64,000 bases of DNA from Thozetella sp. PMI_491 (GCA_021432635.1 MU270016.1:1383905-1447904); one strand, 5' to 3'. Shown: positions 41,730-54,594, counted from the first letter of the stretch. Program-made: numbers and translations. Notes: generated by a model not told the origin, from the letters alone.

Positions 41730-43709
41730 ATGGAAACCAAGCTGGAACCAAAGAGCGGCAATCGCATTGCTCTCAAGGCTTGCGATTTTTGCCGTGCACG
41801 CAAGTGTCAAGTGAGTGTACTCCGATGCCATCGCGCCGCCCGCAACTGGTAGCCATGATCTACGCAAGGATCAGCAGACTGAGAAATACTGACAGTTTGA
41901 CAAAAGTGTATATTTGAAAATGTAGACGATCCTAGCTGCCAGAAGTGTATCCGATCCAACGTACAATGTACCTTTCTCAAAGGTCACAAGGTCCGGGGAC
42001 CAAAGGCAGCGTATGGTCTTCTCATCCCTCCTCTCTGCTTGGGCGATAGTATGCTTAACACGCGTGTCCAGGCGGCTCCCAACCGAGCTACCACTACCGC
42101 TTGCGAACATAACTGTTGACCAGTTCTGCTCATCGGAGATGCTGGTTCGACTCCTATCCGACTACCATGATTTTGTCTTCCCGTTGTTTCCGCTAGTTCA
42201 CTGGCCGTCCTTTCAGTCACTTGTCGATGACCAAGCCTGGAACACTGATGGTGCTTTTCTTCGCTTTTGCTTATCGCTCTGTGCGCTTACAGTGGCATCC
42301 ATACCTAGCAACATTGAGACCTACGGCGGCGAACGCTACCACGATGTTCGAAGCATGGTCGATCGAGCATCAGACCTAGTCATCATCAGCAGGCTACAGA
42401 GTGACCCTCACTGGCATGACCAGCCGACCCTACAAGCCATACTGGAATCTACTCTGCTATCTATGGCGTTACACTACTGTGGGCGTCCCCAGCGAGGGTG
42501 GAGTTTCGCTAACGAAGCAATTGTCGCACTCAGAGAACTAAAATTGTATTGTGCGGAAGGATACGCCAGACTCAGCCCCATGGAGGGCGAGCTTGCCAAG
42601 CGAGCGTTCTGGCTCCTTTACATCATCCAGGTGTTGGTGGTTCCCGGTTCACCAACTTCTCTCTTACTTGATGACTAACTGACGAGGCACAACAAATATA
42701 GGCACGATCGATTGACATCAGTTGTACCGCACACCGTTCTCAGCTTCTTGCCGGCCCATACAGACTGGCTTAGAATCCTCCCACTGGCGGTATCGGACGA
42801 TGAGCTCTCCTCAGCATCACTGAAAGATGATGGTAATGGTAGCGGAAACTCCGCGAACGATGGAAGAATTCTCATGATTGGATTCGTGGGCCTGATCAAG
42901 ATCTTTGTATGCCTTTGGGACCTGGTCTCAGGCGAAGGCACGAATCCTATACTCGGGCCATATCCTTTTCGCCATGTGATGCCACCCTCTCATCAACAAC
43001 CTTTCCCTACGGACAAAGTAATGGTGGAAGACGATAAAACCAGCAACAGGGCCGCTATGAGCAGCCTGACAATAGTGCTTCAAGTTATGAGAAGGATGAA
43101 CCAGACGATAATTGACTTACCGCCGGAGCTCCAGTTTCCAGCGCAAGAGCGGCAGCATATAGCCAGCCCCTCAGATCACCAATTCGACATCATGCGGACC
43201 ACGTTACACATCACTAGTATTTATCTCCAAAGTACTGTTCTAGAAATCTGTTTGAGTTCCCAGGCACCGAGACTTTCCAAGGAAATAGGATCACCGTCAT
43301 ACTCCCAGCCGGCGAATCAATACCCGGCAGATGCGGCGAATCGCTCGACACAGGCATTGTTTACAGCACCTGACATGCTTAAGCTGCGAGAAACTATCGC
43401 CGAGGAACTGCTACGAATTTTGAGATACACTTCCGTCTATACGCTGGAGCGAAACGGCTTGTCCCTCGTACGTTGTCTAGCCAGCCCTGCCTTTGTCCTA
43501 GTTCCAGATCTCCTCTGTCGAGGGACACCTAGCGAAGCTAATAATATCATCAGATGCATCAGATTCGTAAGGTTGCCGCAACATTGCTCGACCGAGAAGA
43601 TGGCCGAGAGATCCTTTCTGACATGGGAGAGAGATCACGACTCTACCTTCGGCAGTTTGCCGAAATCTTGGCAAATTTGGATCATTCATTTAGTTTAACC
43701 GTTAGTTAG
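41730..43709 (+). CDS. Zn2Cys6 transcription factor beside the sugar locus
   Basis: Five exons: 41730-41810, 41907-42010, 42072-42632, 42702-43467 and 43554-43709, 555 aa in phase. Exon 1 ends inside the zinc cluster: CDFCRARKCQ joins CIFENVDDPSCQKCIRSNVQ-C, giving C-x2-C-x6-C-x9-C-x2-C-x6-C, the canonical spacing. The intron 1 acceptor is AAG. The intron 3 donor (GTTGGT) is non-optimal but is the site that keeps phase. The last intron (GTACGT...ATCAG, branch GCTAATAAT) removes a frame clash and restores the C-terminus QIRKVAATLLD to RQFAEILANLD. The middle is the fungal TF homology region (FPLFPLVHWPSFQ, RAFWLLYIIQV). Position suggests it controls the adjacent transporter and GH3 genes. Confidence 0.85.
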
Positions 43710-45769
43710 CCATAAGATGGCATGTCGGACATAGGTGGTAGGCTATCGAAGCCTTACAATGATGTGCAATAGCCATTACCATACTTTCGTCCCACAGTCT
43801 AGACAAGATATCTATCTATGCAGCCCTGAACGCCCTTTAATATGAACTTTTCAACATAGCCCTTAACCTTAAACAACGAGTTACGCTGGTGATATGCACG
43901 TTATCGCCTGCGTAGATTCCGAAGGGTTCAGCTGGGAGGAAATGGGATATAAATACGGAAATAGGTAAATTCTTGGCATGTCCGGTGCAATTTTTTTGCC
44001 TAACTAATGGTAGACGCAAATTTTCAGCACGCAGTCGCACCCGAGCCCATGCGCTTTTTAATTTACCATTTGGTTGCCGCCTCCAGCGCATAGTTCAAAC
44101 GCTTTTAAGACGTAGTCCTATGCAAGTTAAAAGACCCATTTATTGCTACTGTAGTCATGTTACTGCATAGCGAGCCCTCTGGACTCTCCTCTGGCTGGCA
44201 AGCACATGTACTGGGTCCAACACGGGAGGGACTTGAAAGGCATGTTCAAGAGTAGAGAGTAAAGAGTAAAGTTGCAGCGAGCTGTGGGGCGGGGCATGGA
44301 TAGACGGTGTCCCTGGCAAGATATGCCATGACGTGCAGTAAGTACGGGTGATCGCTGTTTCGCAGCGGCAAAAGGAAGAGGTTCAATGTGTGGGTGGGAT
44401 AAGTCCAGGGCTCGCCGCGCCTTGCGGCCAAACCTTAATGACAGGAAGGAAGAGGGCAGTAGGGGTTAGTCTAGCACGGATACTAGAGCGGAGCTGTTCA
44501 TATACTTTGAGCTTAGGTTTTGGGCCGATCGAATAGCTAGCTGCCTCGCGACTAGCTTGGTATGGAAGCCGTCCAAAGGCTAGACACAAACGATTGGATT
44601 CCATGGTGGTGAGAGGGTGTTCCGAGGCAAGGAGAATGCTGAATGGCACGCTACTTTACTGCACCTATGGGCCTCACATCCCATCCTAAGTGAGGCACAG
44701 ATGCGAAGTAGCAAGGGACAACGGGGCGTGGGTTTATCCTTCTAGTCAGTTTTTGTTCTCCAGTGCGTCGGTGACGTTAGTGTCATACCGGATGCACGCT
44801 GTGCGAAAAGAAGCGCAAGAAATAGGATGTGCTGCTCGAGTCCACTGTCCAGTCAATGGCGAGACTGGGTTCCTGGACAATTGCGCCGGGAAGTGTGCTG
44901 CCTCGCGGTGCTACTGGCCGCCCCAGTCGGTCTTGGTTGCGAAAGTGTGAATGGTCGCTGGTTATGCCCTCTTTGGGGCTCGTCTGACTGACATCTTTGG
45001 CCGGAGAACCCGCTGGCAGGCTGCAAGCTATCGGGGGGTGAAGTGAGATCTCCCAATATAGGTCGGGAACCAATGGCTAATGTGGGTAGATCTCATCGCT
45101 TCTAAGGCTGCTAAGCCATAAAAAGCATCGACCTGGGTTAGGGCGACCTCCGTATTGCATAGGTTCCAGTCAAAAGGGAAAGAAGGGATGGGGGTGAGGC
45201 TAATCTCGGGAGGGAAGAGGCGTCCCAGGCTTCCATCACTGCCCTAGCCCCCACTTTAGACGCCTTGTGACTCGCCAAGGCTCAGGCTAACTAGCCTTTC
45301 CTTCGGTGGGGCCTGCACAATTGATAGAGCCTAGACTCGGTCGTTCCTACCACACGATAACCCCGAAAGGGGGGGGGGGGGGGGGGATGAGTATCATGCC
45401 AACGAACTGCTATGGGAGAGTTCAGTTCGGCTTTAGGAGAAAGCGATGGGTTCATATGTCACTTAAAATGGCTTCGCCGTCCTCCTTCCTAGCACACGTC
45501 TCTCTTGACGGTCAGGTAATTCTCTCCTTTATTAACCCGAGCATACAGCGAATTAGTTACACTTCAAGTCCAAGTATTAAGCCTGTCTTACAGCACATCC
45601 TAGTTCCCTTCTGCCACGGCCTTCGGACAGCAGTACCCGCTTAGAGACGCCAGATATCTCGATGATACGGACCGATCCAAAGTTTTTGGCTTAACTGTGC
45701 CTGGCCCTAAGCTAGAACGCACTCAAGTTCTGTGCCCTGTACTGTCACCTTACGCAATATTATCGCACC
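43710..45769. other. 2.1-kb intergenic region
   Basis: No supported gene; short frames on both strands overlap and are unrecognisable. It contains an 18-bp G run. It may carry the promoter of a doubtful small gene at 45770. Confidence 0.4.
45369..45386. repeat. homopolymer run of 18 G
   Basis: An uninterrupted G18 on the plus strand preceded by CCCCGAAA. It can form G-quadruplex structure and is a likely site of length variation or assembly error. Confidence 0.85.
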
Positions 45770-46142
45770 ATGGCCTCATCACAAAAGAAGTACGTGGACG
45801 CCATGCCAATACCGTCCAGACATTCAACATTCCTGCTTGAGCTGTATGGTCTAACATCTTTCAAGCCCGTCACCTCTAGCCCCCGTCTCGTCAAACTTAT
45901 TCACTCATGCCAGCTCCTCTATCGGATCTCTCCCGCGCCAACACCGATCCGCCGATCACTCCTATCAGATACGATCCTACTGTGGCCAGCTTGCAGCACT
46001 CGATAGCACACTCTACGGCAAGACACTGGAGCTTCCTCGCAACCCAAACAAGAACGATCGAGTCCCTACTTATGTCAGCAATGCATTGGACACGATTGCT
46101 ACCTTTGACCAAGCCTTCGATGGTCGGGCAAGACAAGGTTGA
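45770..46142 (+). CDS. possible small two-exon gene, unknown
   Basis: A 20-bp exon (45770-45789) and a second (45914-46142) can be joined by GTACGT...GCCAG (124 bp) to give 82 aa. It has a Ser-rich start and a credible hydrophilic body (STLYGKTLELPRNPNKNDRV, then a short amphipathic segment SNALDTIATFDQAF). A competing 81-codon frame from ATG 45907 overlaps it. No homolog type is recognised. Either a small cytosolic protein or a remnant. Confidence 0.3.
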
Positions 46143-46393
46143 CTATAGCTAGTCATGTATAGCCCCTAGCTTTTGGGTCAGGATCATGACTATATCTGCG
46201 CATCGGAAAGTATCGCTTCAGTGCCGGAGCGACAAGACACCTCCTCCTACAATGGCTAGATCTTGTGCCATGGCCATATCTGAGTTGTCAACATTGGGTG
46301 ATGGGCGATTTTTATCCTGTCTCTCCTATCTTATCTCCTATCTTACATCATGGGCAAACCGCGCAACATTAGGCGCGGGAGACCCGGACCTCT

Positions 46394-46845
46394 TTATACA
46401 CCATATTTAAATTCCCGGTACTTCTTCTGATAATAGTACGTGGCAAGTCCGCCAGCAGCGCCAAGTGCGAGAGGCACAGGGGCACGGCCTCCGGTCTTGA
46501 TTATCCTAGGAACTGCAGAGCCAGCGAGCACGACGCTGTTTGCGAGCGCGAGCTCTGCGCCGTAGTCCTTGTTCTGCTTCAGAAGGTAGCCTAGCGTGCC
46601 AAGATTAGTACAACGAAACGATTTTCTTGCACGGCTGCAAGTGCCTTACCGGCAAACGCGTATGAGACGCCGAGACCCAGGCCCGCGACGAGGGACGGTA
46701 CGGAACGCGTCCGAATGTAGCCAAAAGTGCCTCCAGCAGCCACTACAAATCGAGAGTGAATGGTTAGTTGGCACTTGCCACGGTAATTGAGACTGTACGG
46801 GGTCTTACAAAGGCCGGCGAGGGTGAAGGATGGGTGTTCCGCCAT
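46394..46845 (-). CDS. TMEM14 family membrane protein
   Basis: Three exons: 46809-46845, 46650-46742 and 46394-46590 (introns 66 and 59 bp, GTAAGA/GTAG and GTAAGG/CTAG), 108 aa, the normal length of the family. The chain is almost all small hydrophobic helices: LAAGGTFGYIRTRSVPSLVA, GLGLGVSYAFAG, a YLLKQNKDYG loop, LALANSVVLAGSAVPRIIKT, then APVPLALGAAGGLATYYYQK and a short basic tail. The GG-x-x-GY and SxPSLxAG patterns are diagnostic. TMEM14 proteins reside in the mitochondrial inner membrane or ER; the vertebrate member TMEM14C moves a heme precursor. The role in fungi is not settled. Splicing off the two introns is needed to see the family. Confidence 0.93.
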
Positions 46846-47530
46846 GGCTATTGGTTTGTCGGACGATGCAATCGCCGCAAAGATTTTTGCGCGCTGAGTT
46901 TCCGCGTGTTCAAGCCCGTTTTGGCGGGTCCGCCCTTACCTCCGAGTCATCACGGATGGCGGAGAAACCACGGCAAAATATCACGTGGGGCCGTCTGAAC
47001 TCCGGTCCAAGCCCTGTGATTGATCCCCGAGCATCGTAACGGCTGCATACAGTTTCTCACTAGTAGAGTAGCTGAGAAATAATAGTTCAGCGTAGCACGC
47101 TAATGATTTATGACAGGCAGCTCCAACCACTGGGTTTACTTTTCATAAGCCTCTTGTAGTAAGGGTACGATAGTTGGCTAATTTAGATTTAACACCGCTG
47201 CTATAATTACTCCGTACCTCGTCAAGTGCTGAAATCCGAAAGTGGAGCAACACCGAACCCTGTGCGAGGCTCTAGCTGAGATCCCGACTCTAAGCCAGCT
47301 AGAGCCAATCTAGTCAGGGCCTGGAAAGGAAGGTCGGGACTTCTGCACTCGCGCCTTAACGTCATTCGCTTGCGTACAGTCCTCGTAAGCTTGACATCCG
47401 CACACTGATAACGCGCTTTTGCCCTGCAAAGTCGCGTGACAAACGACTTCACTCAGTACAACAACTAGCAAAGTATCGATCTCGTGCCCTCGGAAAGGAT
47501 TCAAGCACAACGCTTGAAGCGACGCAAACG
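46846..47530. other. divergent spacer between TMEM14 and ABC-transporter genes
   Basis: Promoters of both genes. No other gene or strong motif recognised. Confidence 0.4.
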
Positions 47531-50500
47531 ATGGCCGCGGTCTCGGGTGGCTGTCCGGCCAATGCTGACGACCAGTTCGGGCCTCGCGTAGACACGGCGT
47601 GCCGGTCGTTTGACTTCACGCTACTGTTCGAAGATGCCTTCTTCGGCATGCTCCCGGCTGCCCTCTTCCTATTGATGCTCCCAATTCGGCTCCGGGGTCT
47701 ACGCAAAGCCTCGGTCAAAGTGATGTCTTATCGATTGGCCGTCTGGAAACTGGTAAAAGCCGCCGCCGTGGCCAGCAGCCGTGTTATAAAGTGATATGTT
47801 GTCTGACGCTTGGGATAGTCTCTCCTCGCTGCGCTCTTCGTCCTTCATCTCATAAACCTGGCATTCGGACTGCAAACCTCTGGCGTGCACAGCAGGCTTG
47901 TCCTTCCCGCGGGGCTTCTCAATGCCGCTGCCATCCTGGCAGCCACTGCCCAGTCTTTCATGGAAGACCAGAAGTCGCTGAACCCGTCGGACATGCTAGT
48001 GATCTATTTTTCACTGTCTACGATTCTCGCCATTCCCCGCCTCCGGTCACTCTGGCTCATTCCATCCGAGCTCTCTCAAAAGCTGCTCGGCCAGAGGGTC
48101 ATCTGGACCATCCTCTTTGCATTGACCGTACTCATCGTCCTGGTCGAGTCTGCGGCAAAGAACAAGTGGCTGCGCCCAGCCTACCGAAACGCCACCGCAG
48201 AACAGACCATCGGGTTCTGGGGCAAGAGCTTCTACATCTGGCTCCTTCCTTTGTTCCAAAACGGATACTCTAAGCTGCTGCAGCTTGACGATATTCCCAA
48301 CGTTGACAGCGATCTTGAGGAGAAGTCGACGTGGGGAGACCTTGACGCGCGATGGAACCGCCTTCGGGGTCGCCACCGGCTGCTCCGGGCAGCACTCGCT
48401 GCGAACAAAAGGACTTTGCTCTCCGCAGTACTAGCGCGCGTAGTCCTCGCGGCCCTGACATTTACACAGCCTTTTTTGATTGGTGCGGCCGTTTCATATC
48501 TGAATGACGATGTGGCCTTGGACAATGTGACACAGGCGTACGGCCAGGCACTGGTTGGTGCCTTTCTTGTGGTCTATCTTGGGCTCGCGGTAAGTCACCC
48601 TTGGCCCTCCCTCCGCCCCGCACAGATCGCAGGAATGACTAGTGGCTAATCCAAAACAGGTTGTTCGAGCTTTGTACTGGCGACAAGCATATCGTATGAT
48701 TGCTAGAGTTCGATCCGGTCTTACGGCCGCGATCTACAGGCAAACCCTCACTTTGCGGTCGTCGGATGGAAACGGCTCAGCCGCTGTCACGCTGATGGGC
48801 ACCGACGTCGAACGAATTGTAGATGCTTTGACACAGATCCACGAGCTGTGGGCATCCGCTCTGGAGATCGCAGTTGCAACCTACCTGCTGGCACGTGAGA
48901 TCTCATATGCGGCACTCGTGCCACTCGTTGTCTGCATAGGTATGTCTAATAAGAAAAGCTGGTACTATTCAGTAGCGCATGATGGCTAATCATTTCAAAA
49001 TATAAGGTGCGGTGGTGGGAGCCGCTCAGGTCGCTAAACGGTTTGGCACAGCCCAGCGGGTGTGGAATGAGCGCGTGGAAGACCGGATCTCCGCAACGAT
49101 TCACATGCTAAGCGACATGAAAGCCGTGAAAATGCTTGGTCTCTCGACCATCATGTCTGATATGATCACCAAGATGCGCCAGATAGAGCTCGAGGCGTCG
49201 GAAAAGTTCCGCGTGCTACGTATTTGGCGCATCTTGATCTGTACGCCGGGCTCTCCATTTCTCACGTCCCTGTTTAGCTAACTATGTCTTAGCAAACGCC
49301 CCGACAACGATAGCTCCGTTTGTCACTTTTGCGGCCTATGCGGGTATAGCGGTGGCTAGACAAGATTCGGCACTATTTTCAGCCCAGGCCTTTACTTCGC
49401 TCACTTTGGTCAACCTCCTTACACACCCGCTGCTCAACTTTTGCGCGACGCTGCCCACATTCTTCCAGGCAGTTTCGTGCTTCGGACGAGTTGAGGAGTA
49501 TCTGATTACAAGCCCGCCCTCGGAACCTCTTTATGAGATACCCTCGGTCCGAGAATCATCGCAGGAATCGGGTACCGAGCTACGCGGCCACCCTTCTTCA
49601 AGCCATTCCAATGAGCCACTTATATCGTTTGACCACGCCGATATTGCTTGGTCTCGGGATGCAATTGATCCTACTCTAAGAGATCTCAGTCTTACTATTG
49701 GTCGTGGGATCACTGCCATTACTGGGCCAGTTGCTTGTGGAAAGTCGACCCTGCTCGCAAGCATCATCGGTGATACGACCCTGAAGAGTGGCTCTGTTAC
49801 GCCGCCTGCATTGTCCGGAGTAGCGTTCTGCTCTCAGACGCCCTGGCTCACTAATGACACCATAAGAGAAAACATTACGGGTGGCTTAACCTTCGATCAG
49901 AAATGGTACAACCATTCCCTTGCGTGCAGTTGTCTTGAAGATGACCTCGCCAGAATGCCCCAAGGGGACCAGTCAATGGCTGGGAGCAACGGATCGTCTC
50001 TTAGTGGAGGGCAAAGACAGCGAGTGGTCAGTCTCTTCATTTCCTCCTCTCTACTACGCGAAGCATGAACTCAATTGATCACCTTCCTGTTAGGCCCTTG
50101 CTCGTGCAGTATACTCCAGACTCCCTATCGTGATTTTCGATGACGTAGTCAGCGGACTCGACAGTAAAACCCTTGGGGTAGTCATCACCCGCCTGTTTGG
50201 GAACGACGGCCACTTCCGGAAGGCCGGCGTCTCTGTCATTATTGCCACTCACAACCGTAAGAGAGATGTACCTATGTGATGTTCATTGGCTGACAAAATA
50301 TAGAACGTGTGCTCCCGCATGCAGACAGAGTCGTTGTGTTCGATGAGGGCCGGCTTGTCGGCCAGGGACCTTACGGGAACATGAGAGCACAGCATCCTCG
50401 ATTTTTCAGAGAAAACGACAGCGATGAACAAGCGCAGCCCCAGGAAACCAAGGCTGATGATCAGTCGGAATCTGACATGGCTTTAGTTCCACAATCAACA

Positions 50501-52778
50501 GGAGCCGCTAGCACAATTATCCAGTCTCCCGTGGCCCACGGGCAATATAAATCGTGGGAACTCTACGACTACTATCTTCGAAGCGCTGGTATTATTACCG
50601 TATTCTTATGGATATTCTTTACGCTGGGCGAGGCAGTAACCATCAACTTCACAAGTATGCTCCTCTTCTGTCCCATTCTCTTGGCTTTTGCTTACATTGG
50701 TGCACACTAGCTATCTGGGTCGATATTTGGACCGAGGCGAATGAGAAGAATCCCAACCAACAGCTTGGCCTCTATCTGGGTGTTTACACCGTTCTAGTAG
50801 TAGTTGCTGTTATTTCTATATTTGCTCAATGCTGGTACGTCGGCCGTCTATTCTGCGAAATACGATACTGAATCAACCGTTAGGTACTTCTTCATCGATG
50901 TTATCACCAATACAGCCTTCAAGATGCACGCCGACCTCTTAAAGACAACAATTAGGTTGGTCCACAGGCGATGCGATAACTACAATTCAAATAACTTACC
51001 CAATTCTTCTAGTGCGCAGTTCAGTGTCTTCCAGCAGAAAGATACTGGCTCAATCACAAACAGGTAATCTTCTGTGCGTATGTCTGGTAGCTTCTCGAGT
51101 ATATCTGACACGCTGGGCTCAGATTCAGCCAAGACATGGATCTTATCGACATGCGGCTACCCACCAACGCAATCATGTTTACATCCGGTGGGCACTCCAT
51201 AAAACCCTCCTTTTCCCTTGATCCGTTATCGACAAGAGCTTATAAACCGCACGGTATGTAGCTGCTGCATCCTGCATCGTGCAGCTGATCATGATCTGCG
51301 TTCTCGGCAAATATCTCGCGGCAGTCATTCCTGTGCTCACAGGTGCCCTCTTCATCGTGCAGAGGTACTACCTGCGTACATCGCAACAAGTGCGTCTAAT
51401 AGACATTGAAGCCAAGGCGCCGCTCTACAAGCACTTCGTAGAGACCGTTCGGGGCGTCTCTACCATCCGCGCGTTCCGCTGGCAGGCGATACTCCACAAA
51501 AGACACGCCGTGATCCTGGACCGGGCACAGAGGCCGTTCTACATGCTGTTCTGCATCCAGCAGTGGCTTCAGCTTACTCTTGACCTCATTGTGGCAGCTC
51601 TAGCGGTTGTCATTGTAGCGATCGCCACCTCGTCTGCAAGAACCTTGAATGCTGGCGCTCTCGGAGCGGCACTCGTCCTGGTGCTGCAGTTTAACAGCTT
51701 ACTCATACAGTCTATCCAGGCATGGACACAGCTGGAGACTTCGATCGGTGCTGTGGCACGAGTCAAGCATTTTATTGATGAAACGCCATTGGAAGCACCT
51801 GGCACGCAGCTTCCCTCGCCGGACTGGCCTGTTCGAGGTGCCGTTTGCCTCCAGGGAGTTGTTGCACACTACCCGTGAGTTCGCTTGGCTTTTGTCCCTA
51901 CCGCGCTGGTATGATGCATCTAACGCATTGCCAGGTCCCAATCCCGCCCAGCTCTTGACAATGTCAGTTTGACATTTGCTCCAGGCGAGAAAACCGCTGT
52001 ATGCGGGCCGTCGGGAAGTGGCAAAACGTCTCTGATCACAAGCATCCTTCGGATGATGAATGTGAACACCGGTACAATCACCATTGACGACGCAGACATC
52101 CTGTCTCTGGACGTTGATGATCTTCGATCCTCCATCAGTGTCATCCCTCAGGATCCCTTTTTCATCCCTGGCACCGTGCGTTTCAACCTAGACCCCCAGG
52201 GCCGTTCCAGCGACACGCAAATCGAGTCAGCCCTTCGCATGGTGAGATTATGGGGTAGGCTTGTGGCGAACGCGCAGCCCAGCGGGGGCGAGGGAGGACT
52301 GGACAGCAAACTGGTCGCCTCTGAATGGTCTCAGGGTGAGAAGCAGTTGTTGTGCCTCGCTCGTGCACTCCTGGTGCGGAGCAAAGTGGTGATTCTCGAC
52401 GAAGCAACTAGCAGGTACGGGCCTACTTTCCCCTCGTAATTTGCGAATGATTCCCTACTGCTGACCCATCTTCTCCACTCTGCCGTTTCGATATCATTTG
52501 GTTGTCTGTCGGGATACTAACAACTCCTCCGTAGTGTTGACGACCACACCGAAGCTATCATGCAAGATATTATCGACACAGAGTTCCGAGACTGTACTGT
52601 GATTTCGGTTCTCCACCGTTTTACGTACATTGATCACTTCGACAAGGTAGCTGTTTTGAAGGCAGGGAAGCTAGTCGAGTGCGATTCTCCACAGGCTCTG
52701 CTGGGCCGCGATTCGGCATTCCGCGAGCTGTATCGTGCTCATCGCGACATCAAGCCCGCCGTCCGCGATAGCACTTGA
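47531..52778 (+). CDS. ABCC (MRP)-type full ABC transporter
   Basis: Fourteen exons (first 47531-47752, last 52535-52778) join in phase to 1467 aa. Others: 47819-48589, 48660-48939, 49007-49240, 49293-50026, 50094-50256, 50304-50654, 50711-50834, 50884-50955, 51013-51063, 51123-51187, 51262-51874, 51935-52414. An N-terminal TMD0-like region is followed by TMD1-NBD1-TMD2-NBD2. NBD1: Walker A GPVACGKST, signature LSGGQRQRV, Walker B IVIFDDVVSGLD, with Asp in place of the catalytic Glu, as is usual for ABCC NBD1. NBD2: Walker A GPSGSGKT, signature WSQGEKQLL, Walker B VVILDEATS, and His in VLHRF. TMD2 has DTGSITNRFSQDMDLID. An AAG acceptor ends the intron at 49006. Probably exports conjugates or metabolites across the plasma or vacuolar membrane; substrate unknown. 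Confidence 0.9.
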
Positions 52779-53493
52779 TAGAGTCCGCCTTGATGCTTGT
52801 TTCCAAATAGCGGTCGCATACCCATTAATCGTTCGTGCGCCGAGAATGAGTCTTTTGGTTATCATGTAGAGAATACAAACCACAATATGCAATATGAATC
52901 AACACGAATGTGATAGAGTGCATGTTTGCCATCCTCGTTATATCTTCTGCGCTCTAAATACATGGAAAGATATGCGATCCCTCCACTCCTTTAATGAAGG
53001 TAGAAAGCAGACATATGCTACCCTAGCTCTATTATTTTAGTCAGCCCGGATGTTATTTATTCCCTTTTCCGCACAGAAAAGCTAGTTGCTGTGCCAATAA
53101 GGATATACAGCTCCCTGCGTGAGTGCTCATTAACACCAATGTAGTCCGAGCTTCTGGAGACGGAGGACATGGTGCTATCCTTGCAACATCGAAATGTTGC
53201 AATAACCGAGACGGCGCCATGGCTTTATCTACTTCAAGCCTAGCTCAGCTGGCTCCACATGTTCTGAGCCACAGTCTTGTCTGGGTCAGTAGAATCTGTA
53301 TCAGCTTAGTCCCACTGGAGTCTAAATCCGAAAATTGGTGGATAGCATCGCCCTAAAATAGAGTACATGTGACGGCAGCATCTGGCTGTTCAGCATTATT
53401 TAACCGATGTCTTCTCGCCCTCAGCATGGTTTACTGTGGCATCCAGTAAATTCACTATTCTGTATCCTCAGTCAACCAGATCTCACCCTACCA
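52779..53493. other. intergenic region between ABC transporter and reductase genes
   Basis: No supported gene. Both neighbours read rightward. AT-richer in its first third. Confidence 0.4.
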
Positions 53494-54594
53494 ATGTCTC
53501 AATCCGCGATTCCTAAAGGCTCTTGGGTCCTTGTGTAAGGCCTCTCTATATAGTCATACGGAAGTTATAGGAGTTAAACGTACTGACATAAGTTGGATAG
53601 GACCGGGGCAACCGGCTTGATCGGCTCCTCAGTCTCTAGCGAGATACTCAGCGCGGGCTACAAAGTCCGCGCGCCAATCCGCAACGCAGAAAAGGGTAGC
53701 TTCCTTACAAGTCTCTTCGAAAAGAAGTATGGGGCCGGGGTATTTGATACGGTCCTGATTAGCAACATGGCCGAGCCAGGGGCTCTGACCGAAGCGATGA
53801 AGGACTGTGCCGGAGTCGTCCACATTATGAACAATAACTGTTTCTCGCCGGACCCTAACGAGGTGATTACGAAAAGCCTGGCATTTGTCAACAACATCCT
53901 CACGGCGGCTGCCAGCACCCCATCTGTCAAACGAGTTGTCTACACCTCTAGTGCGTCAGTACTCCCGCCAGTTGCCAAGCCAGGGCTGGTTACCAGCTCT
54001 TCCTGGGACCCCGATGCGGATGACATAGTCGCGAAAGCATGGGCCGAGCCGCATGTACCGGAAAAGGCTACGCTTGTATATTACGCAAGCAAAATATCTG
54101 AGGAGAGGGCGTGCTGGGAGTTTGTCCAGCGAGAGAAGCCCGGCTTTGTCCTGAACACGGTAGTTGCCGGACTCATCGTGGGGGACAACTTGCACCCCAA
54201 GCTGATTTCCAGCTCGAACGGGGCCGTTCTTGGCTTGTTGCAGAGCCATCCCCGCGCGGTGGGCTTTCTTGCCGGCATTAGCCCGACGTACTTTGTCAAC
54301 CTGAAGGATGCTGCGCTCTTGCATCTTGCTGCACTAACTATGGATCACGTCGCCGACCAGCGGATTCTCGCGCTTGGGGAGATCTTTGATTATAATCACA
54401 CGTTGGATGTCCTTGGAAAGCTGGTTCCGGGGAGCAATTTGCCTGCAAAGGTCGATGGCCTCGCCAAACCGGTTGCCGAGCTTGATACGGCTGCTTCGGT
54501 AGAGCTGCTAAAGAAGCTAAGCCAAGACGGATTTGTTGGGTTGGATGAATCCATCACTCGGTGCATCTCGACAGCAGCTACCGGAACTGCATAA
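53494..54594 (+). CDS. NAD(P)-dependent extended-SDR reductase (cinnamoyl-CoA/aldehyde-reductase type)
   Basis: Two exons, 53494-53534 and 53601-54594, with a 66-bp intron (GTAAGG...GGATAG), 344 aa. The 41-bp first exon supplies the first strand; the splice rebuilds VTGATGLIGSSV, the glycine-rich NAD(P) loop (15-22). The active-site region has VVYTSSASVLPP (Ser) and YYASK near residue 175 (Tyr and Lys of YxxxK). Family members reduce aldehydes or ketones on metabolites (dihydroflavonol, cinnamoyl-CoA, methylglyoxal). No signal peptide; cytosolic. It lies downstream of the ABCC transporter on the same strand. If the first exon is missed, the frame begins at TTG-like positions inside the Rossmann loop. 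Confidence 0.9.

Noticed and set aside
44383-45073. Minus-strand frames in the 43.7-45.8 kb spacer
   Set aside because: No domain, overlapping frames on both strands, no splice structure.
51237-51253. A 17-bp micro-exon in the ABC transporter with an AAG acceptor
   Set aside because: It would need a 31-bp following intron. A single 74-bp intron (51188-51261, ending GTAG) keeps phase and restores the TM segment SCIVQLIMICVLGKYLA.
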